The notes under the pieces were generated by a model. The model was not told the origin of the DNA. It searched no databases and saw only the letters and a program-made list of their open reading frames with translations. Positions 40,048 through 49,570 of a stretch of DNA of 64,000 bases are shown here, one piece after another (positions within the stretch are counted from its first letter, which is position 1; each line of letters opens with the position of its first letter). This DNA is from JASBTN01 sp965228805. Lineage in GTDB: Bacteria; Pseudomonadota; Alphaproteobacteria; Rhodobacterales; Rhodobacteraceae. Both the position numbers and the translations under genes were made by a program. The stretch covers positions 3,968,001-4,032,000 of the forward strand of contig NZ_CBDDIE010000003.1 of the NCBI RefSeq assembly GCF_965228805.1, written 5' to 3'.

Positions 40048-43000
40048 TCAGAAGTCGTCCCACCCGTCGTCGGCGTCGTCTTCGATCTGGTCTTCGACCG
40101 GGGCCGAAGCGGCGGTGGCGGTTGCGGTTGCGGTGATTGCCTGGACCGGGGCCGGAGGTTGGGGCGCCGGGGCGGCCTCGGCCGGGTCGCGGCGGCTGGT
40201 GAAGGCGGCGGGCGTAACCACTTCGGCGCTGGCCTGTATGTCTTCGCCGGTGCGGAACCGCGCCATGGTCTGGGTCAGCGTTTCCGCCTCGCGGGTCAAC
40301 GCATGGCTCGCGGCCGTGGTTTCCTCGAACATGGCCGCATTCTGCTGGGTCACCTGGTCCAGCTGGTTCACCGCCGCGTTGATCTCGGCCAGGCCGGAGC
40401 TCTGCTCGCGCGCCGACACGGCGATCTCCGACACGTTGCGGCTGATCTCGGTCACGCTGTCGACGATGCCCGCCAGGGCCGAACCGGCCTGGTCAACCAG
40501 CTCAACCCCGCGTTTCACATGGCCGCCGGAGGCCGAGATCAGCTCATTGATCTCGCGCGCCGCGTCCGAGCTGCGCTGCGCCAGCGCCCGCACCTCGGAG
40601 GCCACCACCGCAAAGCCGCGCCCGGCCTCGCCCGCGCGGGCCGCCTCGACCCCTGCGTTCAGCGCCAAGAGGTTGGTCTGGAAGGCAATGTCGTCGATCA
40701 CGCCGGTGATCTTCGAGATCTGCTTGGACGAGCTTTCGATCTCGCCCATCGCGCCGACCGCCTCGCGCACCACCTCACCGGAAGCCTCGGCATTCTTGCG
40801 CGCCCCTTCCACCACCTCGTTGGCATGGGTCGCGCCATCGGCCGCCGAGCGCACCGAGCTGGTCAGCTCGTCCAGCGCCGAGGCGGTTTCCTCCAGCGTG
40901 GCGGCCTGTTTTTCGGTGCGGTGGGACAGGTCGTCGGCGGCGTTCGAGATCTCCGACGCCTCACCATTGATCAGGCCCGCGTTCTCGATCACCCCGCGCA
41001 TCGCCCCCAGGAGCTTGTCGACCGCCTGGTTGAAATCGAGCCGCAACTGTTCGTAATCCGCTGAAAACGCATCATCAATCCGCGCGGTCAGATCGCCGTC
41101 CGACAGCTGCCCGAGCCCGACGCGCAGCGCGTCAACCACCTGGGTCTGCGCCGCCTCCATCTCGGCCCGCTGCGCCTCCGCCGCCTCAATCGCCCGCCGC
41201 GCCTCGGTCACATCATTGCCAAGAAGCACAATGCGCAGGGCCTTGCCGTGATTGTCCACCACCGGGGCAAAGCCCCCTTCGATGACGGCGATGCTGCCAT
41301 CCGGGCGCGGCAGCTCGAACCGGCCATAGACCGATTGCCCGGCGGTCAGACGATCAAACACCGCACCGCGTTCGGCCGCCATTTCGTCATCGAAGCGGAA
41401 CACCTCGGTGCCCTTGCGGCCCACCAGCGTATCCAGCCCCGCATGCATGGTCTGGCAGAACAGGTCATTGGCGTCGATCAATTCGCCCTGGAGCGAGAAC
41501 TCGGCCTTGACCTGGTTGGCGTCAATCGAGGACAGAAGCGCCTGGTTCATGTAATCCTTCGACACGTCGAGCCATTCGACCACGAAGCCGATCTGATCAC
41601 CCTTCTCGTCATCCACCGCAGTGATATCCAGCGACAGGCGCACGTCCCCCAGGGCGATATTGGCCTTGTAGGGCAGGTTCGCGGGATCGGCGAGGATCTC
41701 GCGCACCCGTTCGCGCAGACCGGTCGGGTGGAATTCGTCAATGCAGCGTCCAACCACGGTGGAACTGTCGAAATCGGGCACGACCGAGCGGAACTCGTCT
41801 TCGTATTTTTCGAGCAGCCCCTTCACCGTGTCATTCACATGCATGATGTCGAGGTCACTGTTCACCATCATGATCGCCGCGGATGACCCGGAGAAGGCCG
41901 CGCCGCGGAAACGGCTTTCAAACTGCACCTTTTCGGCCTCGATCAGCTTGTCACGGAAACGCGAGAGGGTATTGGCCATGCCACCGATCTCGTCCCCGCG
42001 ACCGGTTGCCGGGATCTCGACCTCGAAGTTGTTGTTCGAGACCGCCTCCATCGTTTCGGTCAGCCGATCAAGCGGGCGCGACAGGCTGCGCGAGAACAGG
42101 AAGGCCAGGACGGACACGCCGAGGATGATCAGCAACCCGTCACGGATCAGGCCGCGCATGAGTTCGCTGGCATGGGCAAAGACCTCGGCCTGGTCCTGCT
42201 CGACCACGATGCCCCAGGTCTGACCGAAGACCTCGATCGGCTGATAGGCGACGATGACGGGATTGCCGCTGCGCCCGATGGCGTCCATCGTGCCGCTCTC
42301 CCCAGCGATGGCGCGCCTGGCGGCTTCGGTTCCGGCCTCAACCAGGCCGACCAGGACCTCGTCCGAGAAACGCGAGTTCGACCGCAGCAGCCCGTCGGGA
42401 CCGACCAGATAGGCCTCGCCGGTTTCGCCCAGGCCGTTGGGCTGGTTGATCACAAGAGAGGCGGTTTCGGTGGGCAGCTGATAGGCCAGAACCCCGACAC
42501 GTTTGCCCTGGCGATCCAGAAGCGGCGTGGCCAGGAAGCTGGCGGGCGCCATGTTGGACGGGCCGTAGGGCGCGAAATCCTCAAACGCGATGCCGTCTTC
42601 AGGCAGCTCGCTGGCCGCCCGATAGGCGCGTGCCAAGCCGCTGTCCTTCCATTCGCCGGTCAGCAGGTTGGTCGCATAATCGACCTCCTTGAAGACCGAA
42701 TAGACCAGGTTGCCTTCGGTATCGAACAGAAAGACATCATAGTAGCCGTAGTTCTGCTGAAGCGCGCGAAACTCGGGATGGGCCTGGGCGTGCACGGTCG
42801 AATAGGTGCTGTCATCACCCGCCCAATCGAGGTTCTGTTTCTCCCCCACCGGGTTCGGGTTTTCGGTGATATAGAGCCTTTGCAGGGTCTCCATCTGTTC
42901 CTGGCCCATCACACGCCAGCCGCGCGAGAAGCTCGACGCCGCGCGCGCCGTGGCGGTACGCGAGGCGGCGACGCGCAGGTCGGCCTCGTTCTGGCGGAAC

Positions 43001-43185
43001 TGTTCGGACAGGTTGTCGGCACGCCCGCTGCGGATCGTGGTCAGCAGGGTTTCGGCCTGTGTTCGCAGGGCCTGGCGTTCGGATTGATAGGACACGAAGC
43101 CCGACCCCCCGGCCGCCAGCGCGACCAGGAACACCATGAACACCGGCAATTTCACCGAAATCGGGAATTTGTTGAGAAAACGCAT
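40048..43185 (-). CDS. Large methyl-accepting chemotaxis protein with PAS domains
   Basis: This 1045-residue receptor has a first membrane span at about 12-32 and a long periplasmic sensor of dCache-like type. A second span (ILGVSVLAFLFSRSL) and HAMP (RPLDRLTETMEAVSNNNFEVEIP, DEIGGMANTLSRF) follow. Two PAS regions come next (FSGSSAAIMMVNSDLDIMHVNDTVKGLL; LLSSIDANQVKAEFSLQGELIDANDLFCQTM), then a second HAMP-like segment. The conserved signalling hairpin (GVIDDIAFQTNLLALNAGVEAARAGEAGRGFAVVA) is complete. The tail ends DDGWDDF, possibly a CheR/CheB docking pentapeptide. GGAGATGCC precedes the ATG at 43185. The signal it senses is unknown. Confidence 0.9.
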   Translation of the reverse strand: MRFLNKFPISVKLPVFMVFLVALAAGGSGFVSYQSERQALRTQAETLLTTIRSGRADNLSEQFRQNEADLRVAASRTATARAASSFSRGWRVMGQEQMETLQRLYITENPNPVGEKQNLDWAGDDSTYSTVHAQAHPEFRALQQNYGYYDVFLFDTEGNLVYSVFKEVDYATNLLTGEWKDSGLARAYRAASELPEDGIAFEDFAPYGPSNMAPASFLATPLLDRQGKRVGVLAYQLPTETASLVINQPNGLGETGEAYLVGPDGLLRSNSRFSDEVLVGLVEAGTEAARRAIAGESGTMDAIGRSGNPVIVAYQPIEVFGQTWGIVVEQDQAEVFAHASELMRGLIRDGLLIILGVSVLAFLFSRSLSRPLDRLTETMEAVSNNNFEVEIPATGRGDEIGGMANTLSRFRDKLIEAEKVQFESRFRGAAFSGSSAAIMMVNSDLDIMHVNDTVKGLLEKYEDEFRSVVPDFDSSTVVGRCIDEFHPTGLRERVREILADPANLPYKANIALGDVRLSLDITAVDDEKGDQIGFVVEWLDVSKDYMNQALLSSIDANQVKAEFSLQGELIDANDLFCQTMHAGLDTLVGRKGTEVFRFDDEMAAERGAVFDRLTAGQSVYGRFELPRPDGSIAVIEGGFAPVVDNHGKALRIVLLGNDVTEARRAIEAAEAQRAEMEAAQTQVVDALRVGLGQLSDGDLTARIDDAFSADYEQLRLDFNQAVDKLLGAMRGVIENAGLINGEASEISNAADDLSHRTEKQAATLEETASALDELTSSVRSAADGATHANEVVEGARKNAEASGEVVREAVGAMGEIESSSKQISKITGVIDDIAFQTNLLALNAGVEAARAGEAGRGFAVVASEVRALAQRSSDAAREINELISASGGHVKRGVELVDQAGSALAGIVDSVTEISRNVSEIAVSAREQSSGLAEINAAVNQLDQVTQQNAAMFEETTAASHALTREAETLTQTMARFRTGEDIQASAEVVTPAAFTSRRDPAEAAPAPQPPAPVQAITATATATAASAPVEDQIEDDADDGWDDF

Positions 43186-43335
43186 CAGGCATCTCCAGTT
43201 TGGCACAAGACCGATGGACGGAGGCCCGGCCTGCCGGATCCCGGCAAGCAATGGGAGTCAGATGACCCGTCCACCTAAATGGGTCAATTGCGCCGAAACT
43301 GGCAGCCACAAGTGAATTTTTCGTTTAGGCCCGGC

Positions 43336-44391
43336 CTATCCTTTAGGCAGGGCCTTGCCCTGTGCATCAAAGAAGTGACGCCGCCCCTCGTGAAAGCCCA
43401 GGCCAACCGGCTGGCCGGGACTGAGGTCGATATCGCCATGGGCGCGTACGGTGATTTGCCCGAGCAAGCCCGCGTCCACGATAACATAGCTGTCCGCGCC
43501 CAGATACTCGACCACGTCGATGGTGCCATCGCAGTGCCCCTCGCCGGGCGACAGCAGATCAATGTGTTCGGGGCGGATACCGATCTGCGTGGCCATGCCC
43601 GCGCGATCAAACGCACCGCTGCGCCCACCTTCGAGCTGGAACTGCCCGCCGGACGTGGCACAGGGCAGTACGTTCATCTTCGGGCTGCCAATGAACTGCG
43701 CGACGAAGAGGTTCGCCGGGTTCTCGTAAAGCTCGCGGGGGGTGCCGACCTGTGCGATCACGCCGAACTCCAGCACCACGATGCGGTCGGCCAGGGTCAT
43801 CGCCTCGACCTGGTCATGGGTGACGTAGATCATGGTGGAATTGAGCCGCTGATGCAGCTTGGCGATCTCATAGCGCATTTCGACGCGCAGGGCGGCGTCG
43901 AGGTTCGACAGCGGCTCGTCGAACAGAAACGCCGTGGGGTCGCGCACGATAGAGCGGCCGATGGCGACGCGCTGACGTTGCCCGCCGGAAAGCGCCTTGG
44001 GGCGGCGGTCCAGATAGGGTTCGAGTTTCAGGACCTCGGCGGCCTTCATGACCTTCTGGTCGATCTCGGCCTTGGGTGCACCGGCGGTCTTCAGCGAAAA
44101 CCCCATGTTGTCGCGCACGGACATGTGCGGATAAAGCGCGTAGCTTTGGAACACCATGGTCAGGCCGCGTTTCGAGGGCGGCTGGTCGGTGACGTCCCCA
44201 CCGTCGATCAGGATCTGGCCGCACGAGGTCTCTTCCAGCCCGCCGATCATGCGCAGGAGGGTGGATTTGCCACAGCCCGACGGGCCGACGAAGACGACGA
44301 ACTCGCCATCCTGGATTTCAAGGTCCACGCCCTTGATGACCTGCAACTCGCCGAACCATTTCTCGGCTGATTTCAACGTGATGGAGCCCAT
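43336..44391 (-). CDS. Sugar ABC transporter ATP-binding protein (UgpC/MalK/AglK type)
   Basis: The 351-residue ATPase has Walker A GPSGCGKST, signature LSGGQRQRVAIGRSI and Walker B FLFDEPLSNLD. A C-terminal OB-fold (TOBE) domain from about 235 is typical of MalK/UgpC proteins (IGIRPEHIDLL). It powers import of the sugar handled by the neighbouring binding protein and permeases. Its ATG overlaps the stop of the GH63-like gene (TGATG), so it closes the operon that starts with lacI. Confidence 0.9.
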   Translation of the reverse strand: MGSITLKSAEKWFGELQVIKGVDLEIQDGEFVVFVGPSGCGKSTLLRMIGGLEETSCGQILIDGGDVTDQPPSKRGLTMVFQSYALYPHMSVRDNMGFSLKTAGAPKAEIDQKVMKAAEVLKLEPYLDRRPKALSGGQRQRVAIGRSIVRDPTAFLFDEPLSNLDAALRVEMRYEIAKLHQRLNSTMIYVTHDQVEAMTLADRIVVLEFGVIAQVGTPRELYENPANLFVAQFIGSPKMNVLPCATSGGQFQLEGGRSGAFDRAGMATQIGIRPEHIDLLSPGEGHCDGTIDVVEYLGADSYVIVDAGLLGQITVRAHGDIDLSPGQPVGLGFHEGRRHFFDAQGKALPKG

Positions 44392-45656
44392 CAGGCACCC
44401 CCTTCTTTGCGGACCCAGGCAAGCCAGACGGCCGCGGTCCAGGTAAAGGTTCCCCCGCCAGCGGGCGTGCCGTCCAGCGGGTCGAAATATTCGGCAAAGC
44501 CGTTGTCGGCGATGGCGCGCGCGGTGTGGTCGCGCAGGCGGGCGGCGCGGGCGTCTTCGCCGGCCTCCTCCAGCCCCAGGCCGATGAGCGTGTTGACGAT
44601 GGCCCAGGTCGGGCCGCGCCAGTAGCGTTGGCTGTCGAACTTGGGCGAGGATGGGTCATGGCTGGGCAACCCGTAGCGGCAGAGGTCCATGACCCGGTCG
44701 AACTGTGGTGCCATGCGGGTATCGTTCACGCCGCCATACCAGCACAGGAAGGAGGCGTTGGAGACGCAGCCGGACCAGGCGCCGGAGCGGGTGTCGCGGG
44801 CGTCGTAGCTGGCGATGCCGGGGTTCCAGAGGCTGGCGGCGCCTTCCTCGCCCCGGGTGATCCAGGTGTCGATCTCGGTCGGGTCTTCGCCCAGCAGCTC
44901 GGACATGGCCCGCAGGTCGCGATTGGCGCGCAGCAGGATGAAACTCATCGTCGGGTCAGCAACGCGGAAGGGGTTGATTTCCTTCAGCTTTACCTGATCC
45001 CAGCCGACGGATTTCCCCTGTTCCACCAGCCAGATATAGCGGTCGTAATCATACTTGGTCGGGCGCATGTGCGGGTCCACGTGCGAGGTGTCGCGGCGCA
45101 CATAGGGCTGCACGCCGGTGGGGTCGATCGAGGCCATGGCGCCGTCCCAGTCGGGCGCATTGTCGCGACCGGCCTCCCAGGGGTGGGTAATGCAGATCGC
45201 ACCGTGATCATCCGAGCGCCAGTCCATGAACCAGCGATGCCAAGCCTTGAGCTTGGGAAAGAGGACGCGGATATGGGTGAGGCCCCGTTCCGGATCAGCC
45301 TCGAAGATCTTGCGCGCAAAGGTGGCGGCGACCGGCGGCTGGGACACACCTGACGACGGCAGCGGGCCGGTGCCACCCCAGACGTCCGGGCCGGGGAAAT
45401 AGCCCGGATCGGCCTGGTGAAACAGGATATGCGGCACCATGCCGTCCGCCCATTGGCCGGTAAAGAGCGTCTCCAGCTCGGCCCAGGCGCGGGGGATGTC
45501 GAAGCTCGCAAACCCCCAGGCGGCAAAGGCGCTGTCCCAGTTCCATTGATAGGGGTAGAGCCCCTCGGTGGGCACCGTATAGCCACCCCGATCATTGCCG
45601 CGCAGGATCGCGCGGGCCTCTTCATCGCGCATGGAGAAATCAGCCATGTCCTTCAT
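44391..45656 (-). CDS. GH63/MGH1-like glycoside hydrolase
   Basis: The 421-residue cytoplasmic protein is an (alpha/alpha)6-barrel enzyme of the GH63 / mannosylglycerate hydrolase-like type. Conserved segments are YPYQWNWDSAF (36-44), WGGTGPLPSSGVSQPP, HPWEAGRDNAPDWDGAM, ARDTRSGAWSG and RYWRGPTWAIVNTLIGLGL. Such enzymes cleave alpha-linked glucose or mannose units, including glucosylglycerate or mannosylglycerate. No signal peptide is present, so it acts on the imported sugar. The ATG at 45656 overlaps the stop of the upstream permease (ATGA). In the classic agl operon this position holds the alpha-glucosidase AglA. Confidence 0.82.
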   Translation of the reverse strand: MKDMADFSMRDEEARAILRGNDRGGYTVPTEGLYPYQWNWDSAFAAWGFASFDIPRAWAELETLFTGQWADGMVPHILFHQADPGYFPGPDVWGGTGPLPSSGVSQPPVAATFARKIFEADPERGLTHIRVLFPKLKAWHRWFMDWRSDDHGAICITHPWEAGRDNAPDWDGAMASIDPTGVQPYVRRDTSHVDPHMRPTKYDYDRYIWLVEQGKSVGWDQVKLKEINPFRVADPTMSFILLRANRDLRAMSELLGEDPTEIDTWITRGEEGAASLWNPGIASYDARDTRSGAWSGCVSNASFLCWYGGVNDTRMAPQFDRVMDLCRYGLPSHDPSSPKFDSQRYWRGPTWAIVNTLIGLGLEEAGEDARAARLRDHTARAIADNGFAEYFDPLDGTPAGGGTFTWTAAVWLAWVRKEGGA

Positions 45657-46858
45657 CCTTTCACCGCCCCGGCCGTCAGGCCGCGCGTCATGAATTTCTC
45701 GAGCCCCAGGAACAGCGCCATGATCGGCAGGGTGGCGATCACCGCCCCGGCCATCAGGTGTTGGCGCGGAATTTCCGAGCTGTTCAGCATTGCCACCCCG
45801 CGGGTGAGCGTGAATTTCGACGGATCGTCCAGCAGCATGAAGGCCAGCAGGAACTCGTTCCAGGCGATCATGAAGACGTAGAGCGCGACAGAGGCCAGCG
45901 CGGGCAGGCTGAGCGGCAGGGTGATCTTCCAGATCACCGCAAGGCGCGACAGCCCGTCCATCAGGCCTGCCTCCTCGATCTCGGCCGGAAGTCCGCGGAA
46001 ATAGCCCTGGAGCATGTAGAGCGCGACCGGGATGGTGGTGACCGGGTAGATCAGGATGATGCCGAGGATGGAGTTCCTGAGGCCGGTCATCGAATAGGCG
46101 ATGTAGATCGGCAGGGCCAAGACGATCATCGGCACCATGTAGATGAGCAGGATCGAGCGGCCCATCATCGCCTGCCCCCGGAAGCGCAACCGCGCGACCG
46201 CATAGGCGCCGGGCACCGAGAAGGCCAGCGTGATCGCGACGGTCATCACCGAGACGACAAAGCTGGTCCATAGGTAGCTGCCGAAGTTGAAGTCGCGGAA
46301 CAGCTCGACATAGCTGCGGAACAGGTCCCAGCCCTTGGACAGCTCCAGAGTGAAATCGAGCGGGTTCTGCAGCAGCGCCTGCTGCGATTTCAGGCTGGTC
46401 ATCACCATGACATAGAAGGGGATCCCGACGATGGCGGTGAAGAAGATGTAGCCGAAGCCGGTGAGGAAACGAATGACCGCCTCTTCGAACTCATGGCGGG
46501 TGAGCGCGCCGGTGTGGAGATCACCGAGGATCTTGGCGAGCGGCAGACCGGTGAGCAGGCCCATCAGGAGGGCCGCCAGCACCGTGCCCCCTGCCCCGTT
46601 CGAGGTGGCGATGGGACCGATGCCGATGAAACCCACCACGAGCGCCAGCGCGGTCAGCGCACCGGTCAGCGGCCAGCGGCTGAGGTGCAGCGCCGCGACC
46701 CCGCCGAGGGCGCCGTAGATCAGCGAGAAGGGCAGCGAGGGGCGGAAGGCCTCGCCGGTGGAGAAGGAAAGCACGACACCCACCGAGACAGCGATGGTAA
46801 AGGCCCAGAGCGCTCCGATGATGGGCGCGGTGACATATCCGTGGCGCAGCAGGCTCAT
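45653..46858 (-). CDS. Sugar ABC transporter permease (MalG/AglG type) with N-terminal extension
   Basis: The C-terminal 270 residues form a normal carbohydrate permease, with the EAA-type loop EIEEAGLMDGLSRLAVIWKITLPLSLPALASV. The 401-residue protein has about 130 additional N-terminal residues. These contain four extra hydrophobic segments (IGALWAFTIAVSVGVVLSF; LPFSLIYGALGGVAALHL; ALTALALVVGFIGIGPI; VLAALLMGLLTGLPLAKILG), which MalG-like permeases (about 280 residues) lack. It forms the channel with the MalF-type partner, whose gene overlaps its start by four bases. Confidence 0.87.
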   Translation of the reverse strand: MSLLRHGYVTAPIIGALWAFTIAVSVGVVLSFSTGEAFRPSLPFSLIYGALGGVAALHLSRWPLTGALTALALVVGFIGIGPIATSNGAGGTVLAALLMGLLTGLPLAKILGDLHTGALTRHEFEEAVIRFLTGFGYIFFTAIVGIPFYVMVMTSLKSQQALLQNPLDFTLELSKGWDLFRSYVELFRDFNFGSYLWTSFVVSVMTVAITLAFSVPGAYAVARLRFRGQAMMGRSILLIYMVPMIVLALPIYIAYSMTGLRNSILGIILIYPVTTIPVALYMLQGYFRGLPAEIEEAGLMDGLSRLAVIWKITLPLSLPALASVALYVFMIAWNEFLLAFMLLDDPSKFTLTRGVAMLNSSEIPRQHLMAGAVIATLPIMALFLGLEKFMTRGLTAGAVKG

Positions 46859-48087
46859 AGCCCTTCCTCCCGGCTCATGTATTTGAAGAAGAAGACGGAA
46901 AAGCCGATCAGACAGGCGAAGATGACCACGGCCACCGCCGCGCCTGCGCCGATGTTCGACACGGCAAAAGCCTGTTCATAGACATTCACCGTCAGGGTGC
47001 GCGTTCCCGCGTTGCCCCCCGTGAGCAGGAAGATGTCGTCGAACTTGTTGAAGGTCCAGATGAAGCGCAGCAGGAACAGGACCGAGAGGATGCCTAGCAG
47101 CATCGGCAGGCTGAGATACCAGAACTTCTGGAACGGTGACGCGCCGTCCATGTCCGCAGCCTCGTACATGTCCGTATCGATCGACTGCATCCGCGCCAGG
47201 ATGAACAGGAAGGAGAGCGGGAAATAGCGCCAGATCTCGAACACCGTGACCATGATCAGGGCAAGCGGGCGCTGGCCGAAGAAGTTGATCGGGGTCTCGA
47301 CCACGCCCATCTGCACCAAAAGCGCGTTGGCGGAGCCCGAGAACGGATCGAACAGCGTGACCCAGGTAAAGGCGACGGCGATCACCGGGGCCACGTAGGG
47401 GAACAGGTAGAGGCCACGCAGGATGCCCTGGCCGCGGAAGCTCTTGTTCAGCAGCATCGCGGCAAAGAGGCCCATGACCAGCGCGCCGATGGTGCCGAAG
47501 ATCGTATAGAAGAGCGTCACGTAGAGCACGTGCCAGAACTCGTCCCCATCGAAGATGCGGGCGAAGTTCTCCAGGGAAAAGGTAAAGTTTGTCAGGATGT
47601 TGTCGGCGCTGCCGGTGACGGTCGGCTCGGTGGCCGCGACGTCTGGCGCGTCCGTGGTGAGGGTCACGGGGATCCTGATCCGGTGACGCTGCCCGCCTTC
47701 CAGGTCGCCGAAGTCACAGGTAAGCTGCTGGCCGGTGATGGTGCAGGGCTCGGGTACGGCGCCCAGGGTCAGCCCCTCGGGCAGCACGTCGGTGAAGGTC
47801 ACCCCGGAGATCAGCGCCTTGGGGGAGGAATTGCGCAGGCGGAACTCCCATTCCCCCTCGTCGCCTGCCACTTTCGGACGGCCGCGCAGGCTTTCCTTGA
47901 CGATCGGCACGGGGGCACGCAGGTCGGCCAATTGCACCGGCTTGAAGCTGATCCAGAACACGGCAAGCAGAGGCAGGGCGACCACCAGGAAGACGGCGGT
48001 CAGCGTGGGCAGAAGCAGGCTCCAGGCGAGGCGCGCCTCGCGGCGGGCCAGCGGGCCCTGCCCTGTGGGAGGTGAGACAGAGGTCAT
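46855..48087 (-). CDS. Sugar ABC transporter permease (MalF/AglF type) with DUF11-like insert
   Basis: The 410-residue permease has a first membrane span at about 22-46. A soluble stretch at about 55-165 follows before the remaining five spans, with the EAA-type loop DMYEAADMDGASPFQKFWYLSLPMLLGIL. The insert reads FTDVLPEGLTLGAVPEPCTI then LTCDFGDLEGGQRHRIRIPVTL, the pattern of DUF11 Ig-like repeats (TDVLPxGL, LTCxxGxL). It should lie in the periplasm, where the E. coli MalF P2 loop contacts its binding protein. The partner permease overlaps its end. Confidence 0.87.
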   Translation of the reverse strand: MTSVSPPTGQGPLARREARLAWSLLLPTLTAVFLVVALPLLAVFWISFKPVQLADLRAPVPIVKESLRGRPKVAGDEGEWEFRLRNSSPKALISGVTFTDVLPEGLTLGAVPEPCTITGQQLTCDFGDLEGGQRHRIRIPVTLTTDAPDVAATEPTVTGSADNILTNFTFSLENFARIFDGDEFWHVLYVTLFYTIFGTIGALVMGLFAAMLLNKSFRGQGILRGLYLFPYVAPVIAVAFTWVTLFDPFSGSANALLVQMGVVETPINFFGQRPLALIMVTVFEIWRYFPLSFLFILARMQSIDTDMYEAADMDGASPFQKFWYLSLPMLLGILSVLFLLRFIWTFNKFDDIFLLTGGNAGTRTLTVNVYEQAFAVSNIGAGAAVAVVIFACLIGFSVFFFKYMSREEGL

Positions 48088-48106
48088 GAGGTCATATCCT
48101 TGGGAA

Positions 48107-48132
48107 CCGAGGGGCAGAAACCCGCCCCTCGG
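48107..48132 (-). terminator. Intercistronic hairpin between binding-protein and permease genes
   Basis: CCGAGGGGC at 48107-48115 pairs perfectly with GCCCCTCGG at 48124-48132. It lies just after the binding-protein stop codon. Such hairpins commonly keep the binding protein in excess over the membrane parts. Confidence 0.65.
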
Positions 48133-48144
48133 GGAGGACGAAGA

Positions 48145-49500
48145 TCAGTTGATCTTCGACAGCTCATCATTCATCGCGGCGACGGCGGCGGGGCCGTCCA
48201 GTTCGCCATCGATGAACTGGCGCACGACGCGGTTGATGGCCTGGGAGTTGATCATCTTGGAGGCCAGCCCCAGCTGCCCCTCGGCCACGCCCCAGCGCTG
48301 CGCCACATCGAGCCCGCCGACGATTTCATCAATCATTTCCTGGGCGTAGAGGTCGGACAGCGGCGCCTTGCGGTCCACGCCCACCGGCAGCATCGACCAG
48401 GCCTCGACAAAGGCGGTGGCGCTGTCGGCATTACCGCGACGCACCGGGAACTTGCCTTCGGGCGCGATCGACAGCGTCGCGGTGTAACCGGCGTCCATCG
48501 AATATTGCACGAAGTCCATCGCCTCGTCGGTATTGGCGTCCGCCGTGATGCCGAAGTAGCGCACATCGCCCCAGGCCGCGCCATCGGCGTTGGACGGGCC
48601 CGAGAAGGTGGTGACGATGCCGGTCATGCCCGCCAGATCGCGCGAGGTCGGGTCATCGTTGATCGTGGGCGGGGCGCTGTCGCGCAGGCCCGCGAGTTCG
48701 TCGAGGATGAAGGGCGACCAGATGATCATCGCCGCCTGACCGGCGAAATAGAGCTCGCGCGACTGTTTCCAATAGAGCTCGCCCGGGGGCGAAGCCTTGG
48801 CGATATCGCGATAGAATTCAAGCACTTCGATGGTCGGGCCTTCTTCCAGCGGCTTGAAGCCGTCAGTGCCGACGGGGCTGACGCCGTTGGACAGGAAGAC
48901 GTGCTCCAGCACCTGGGACATGAAGTTTTCGTCCACCTTGGTCGCGGCGACGAAACCGTACATGCCGGGCGGGTTGTGCAGCTTGGCAATTGCCGCGCGC
49001 ACGGCGTCATAGCTGGTGGGGGCCGCCAGCCCCATGCTGTCGAACAGGTCCTTGCGATAGACGATCATCTGGGTCCAGCCATCGACGGGCACGGAAGCGG
49101 TTCCGTCCTCGACCGCGGCCATGGCGATGGCGCCCGGGGCGAAGCTGGCAGCGCCCAGCGCCTCGATCACTTCGGTGGCGGCGTCGGTGTCCAGGATGCC
49201 CGCCTCGGCCCAGGGCAGCGCGTATTGCAGCGGGTGATAGATCACGTCGGGCAGGTCACCGGCAGCAAAGGCGGCGGTGGCGCGGGTGCCAAGCTCGCTT
49301 TCGGTGACCGGGATCACCTCGACGTTTACCCCGCTTTCGGCGGCAAAGGCGGCGGCCATTTCCTCCTGTTTGGCCAGGCGTTCGGGCTGTTCTTCGGTGG
49401 TCCAGAAGCGGATGTCGGCCTGGGCGGCCAGAGCGGAAAGCCCCAGCGCCATGGCCGATCCCAACATCAAGCGGGTGGCGGTTTTCGTGTGACGTGTCAT
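48145..49500 (-). CDS. Sugar ABC transporter substrate-binding protein (AglE type)
   Basis: The 451-residue periplasmic protein has a signal peptide (1-28, ending AAQA) and the type 1 extracellular solute-binding fold. It opens IRFWTTEEQPERLAKQEEMAAAFAAESGVNVEVIPV, with SVPVDGWTQMIVYRKDLFD and AMIIWSPFILDEL further on. It captures an oligosaccharide or glycoside for the permeases encoded downstream. Order and neighbours (LacI, two permeases, hydrolase, ATPase) match the rhizobial agl alpha-glucoside operon, so alpha-glucosides or glucosylglycerate-like solutes are likely ligands. Confidence 0.87.
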   Translation of the reverse strand: MTRHTKTATRLMLGSAMALGLSALAAQADIRFWTTEEQPERLAKQEEMAAAFAAESGVNVEVIPVTESELGTRATAAFAAGDLPDVIYHPLQYALPWAEAGILDTDAATEVIEALGAASFAPGAIAMAAVEDGTASVPVDGWTQMIVYRKDLFDSMGLAAPTSYDAVRAAIAKLHNPPGMYGFVAATKVDENFMSQVLEHVFLSNGVSPVGTDGFKPLEEGPTIEVLEFYRDIAKASPPGELYWKQSRELYFAGQAAMIIWSPFILDELAGLRDSAPPTINDDPTSRDLAGMTGIVTTFSGPSNADGAAWGDVRYFGITADANTDEAMDFVQYSMDAGYTATLSIAPEGKFPVRRGNADSATAFVEAWSMLPVGVDRKAPLSDLYAQEMIDEIVGGLDVAQRWGVAEGQLGLASKMINSQAINRVVRQFIDGELDGPAAVAAMNDELSKIN

Positions 49501-49570
49501 GTGTTGTCCTCCCAGGTATCAGTCACATATGTTGATTGGGTCGCCCGGGTATGCCGGGGAACCGGGTCGT

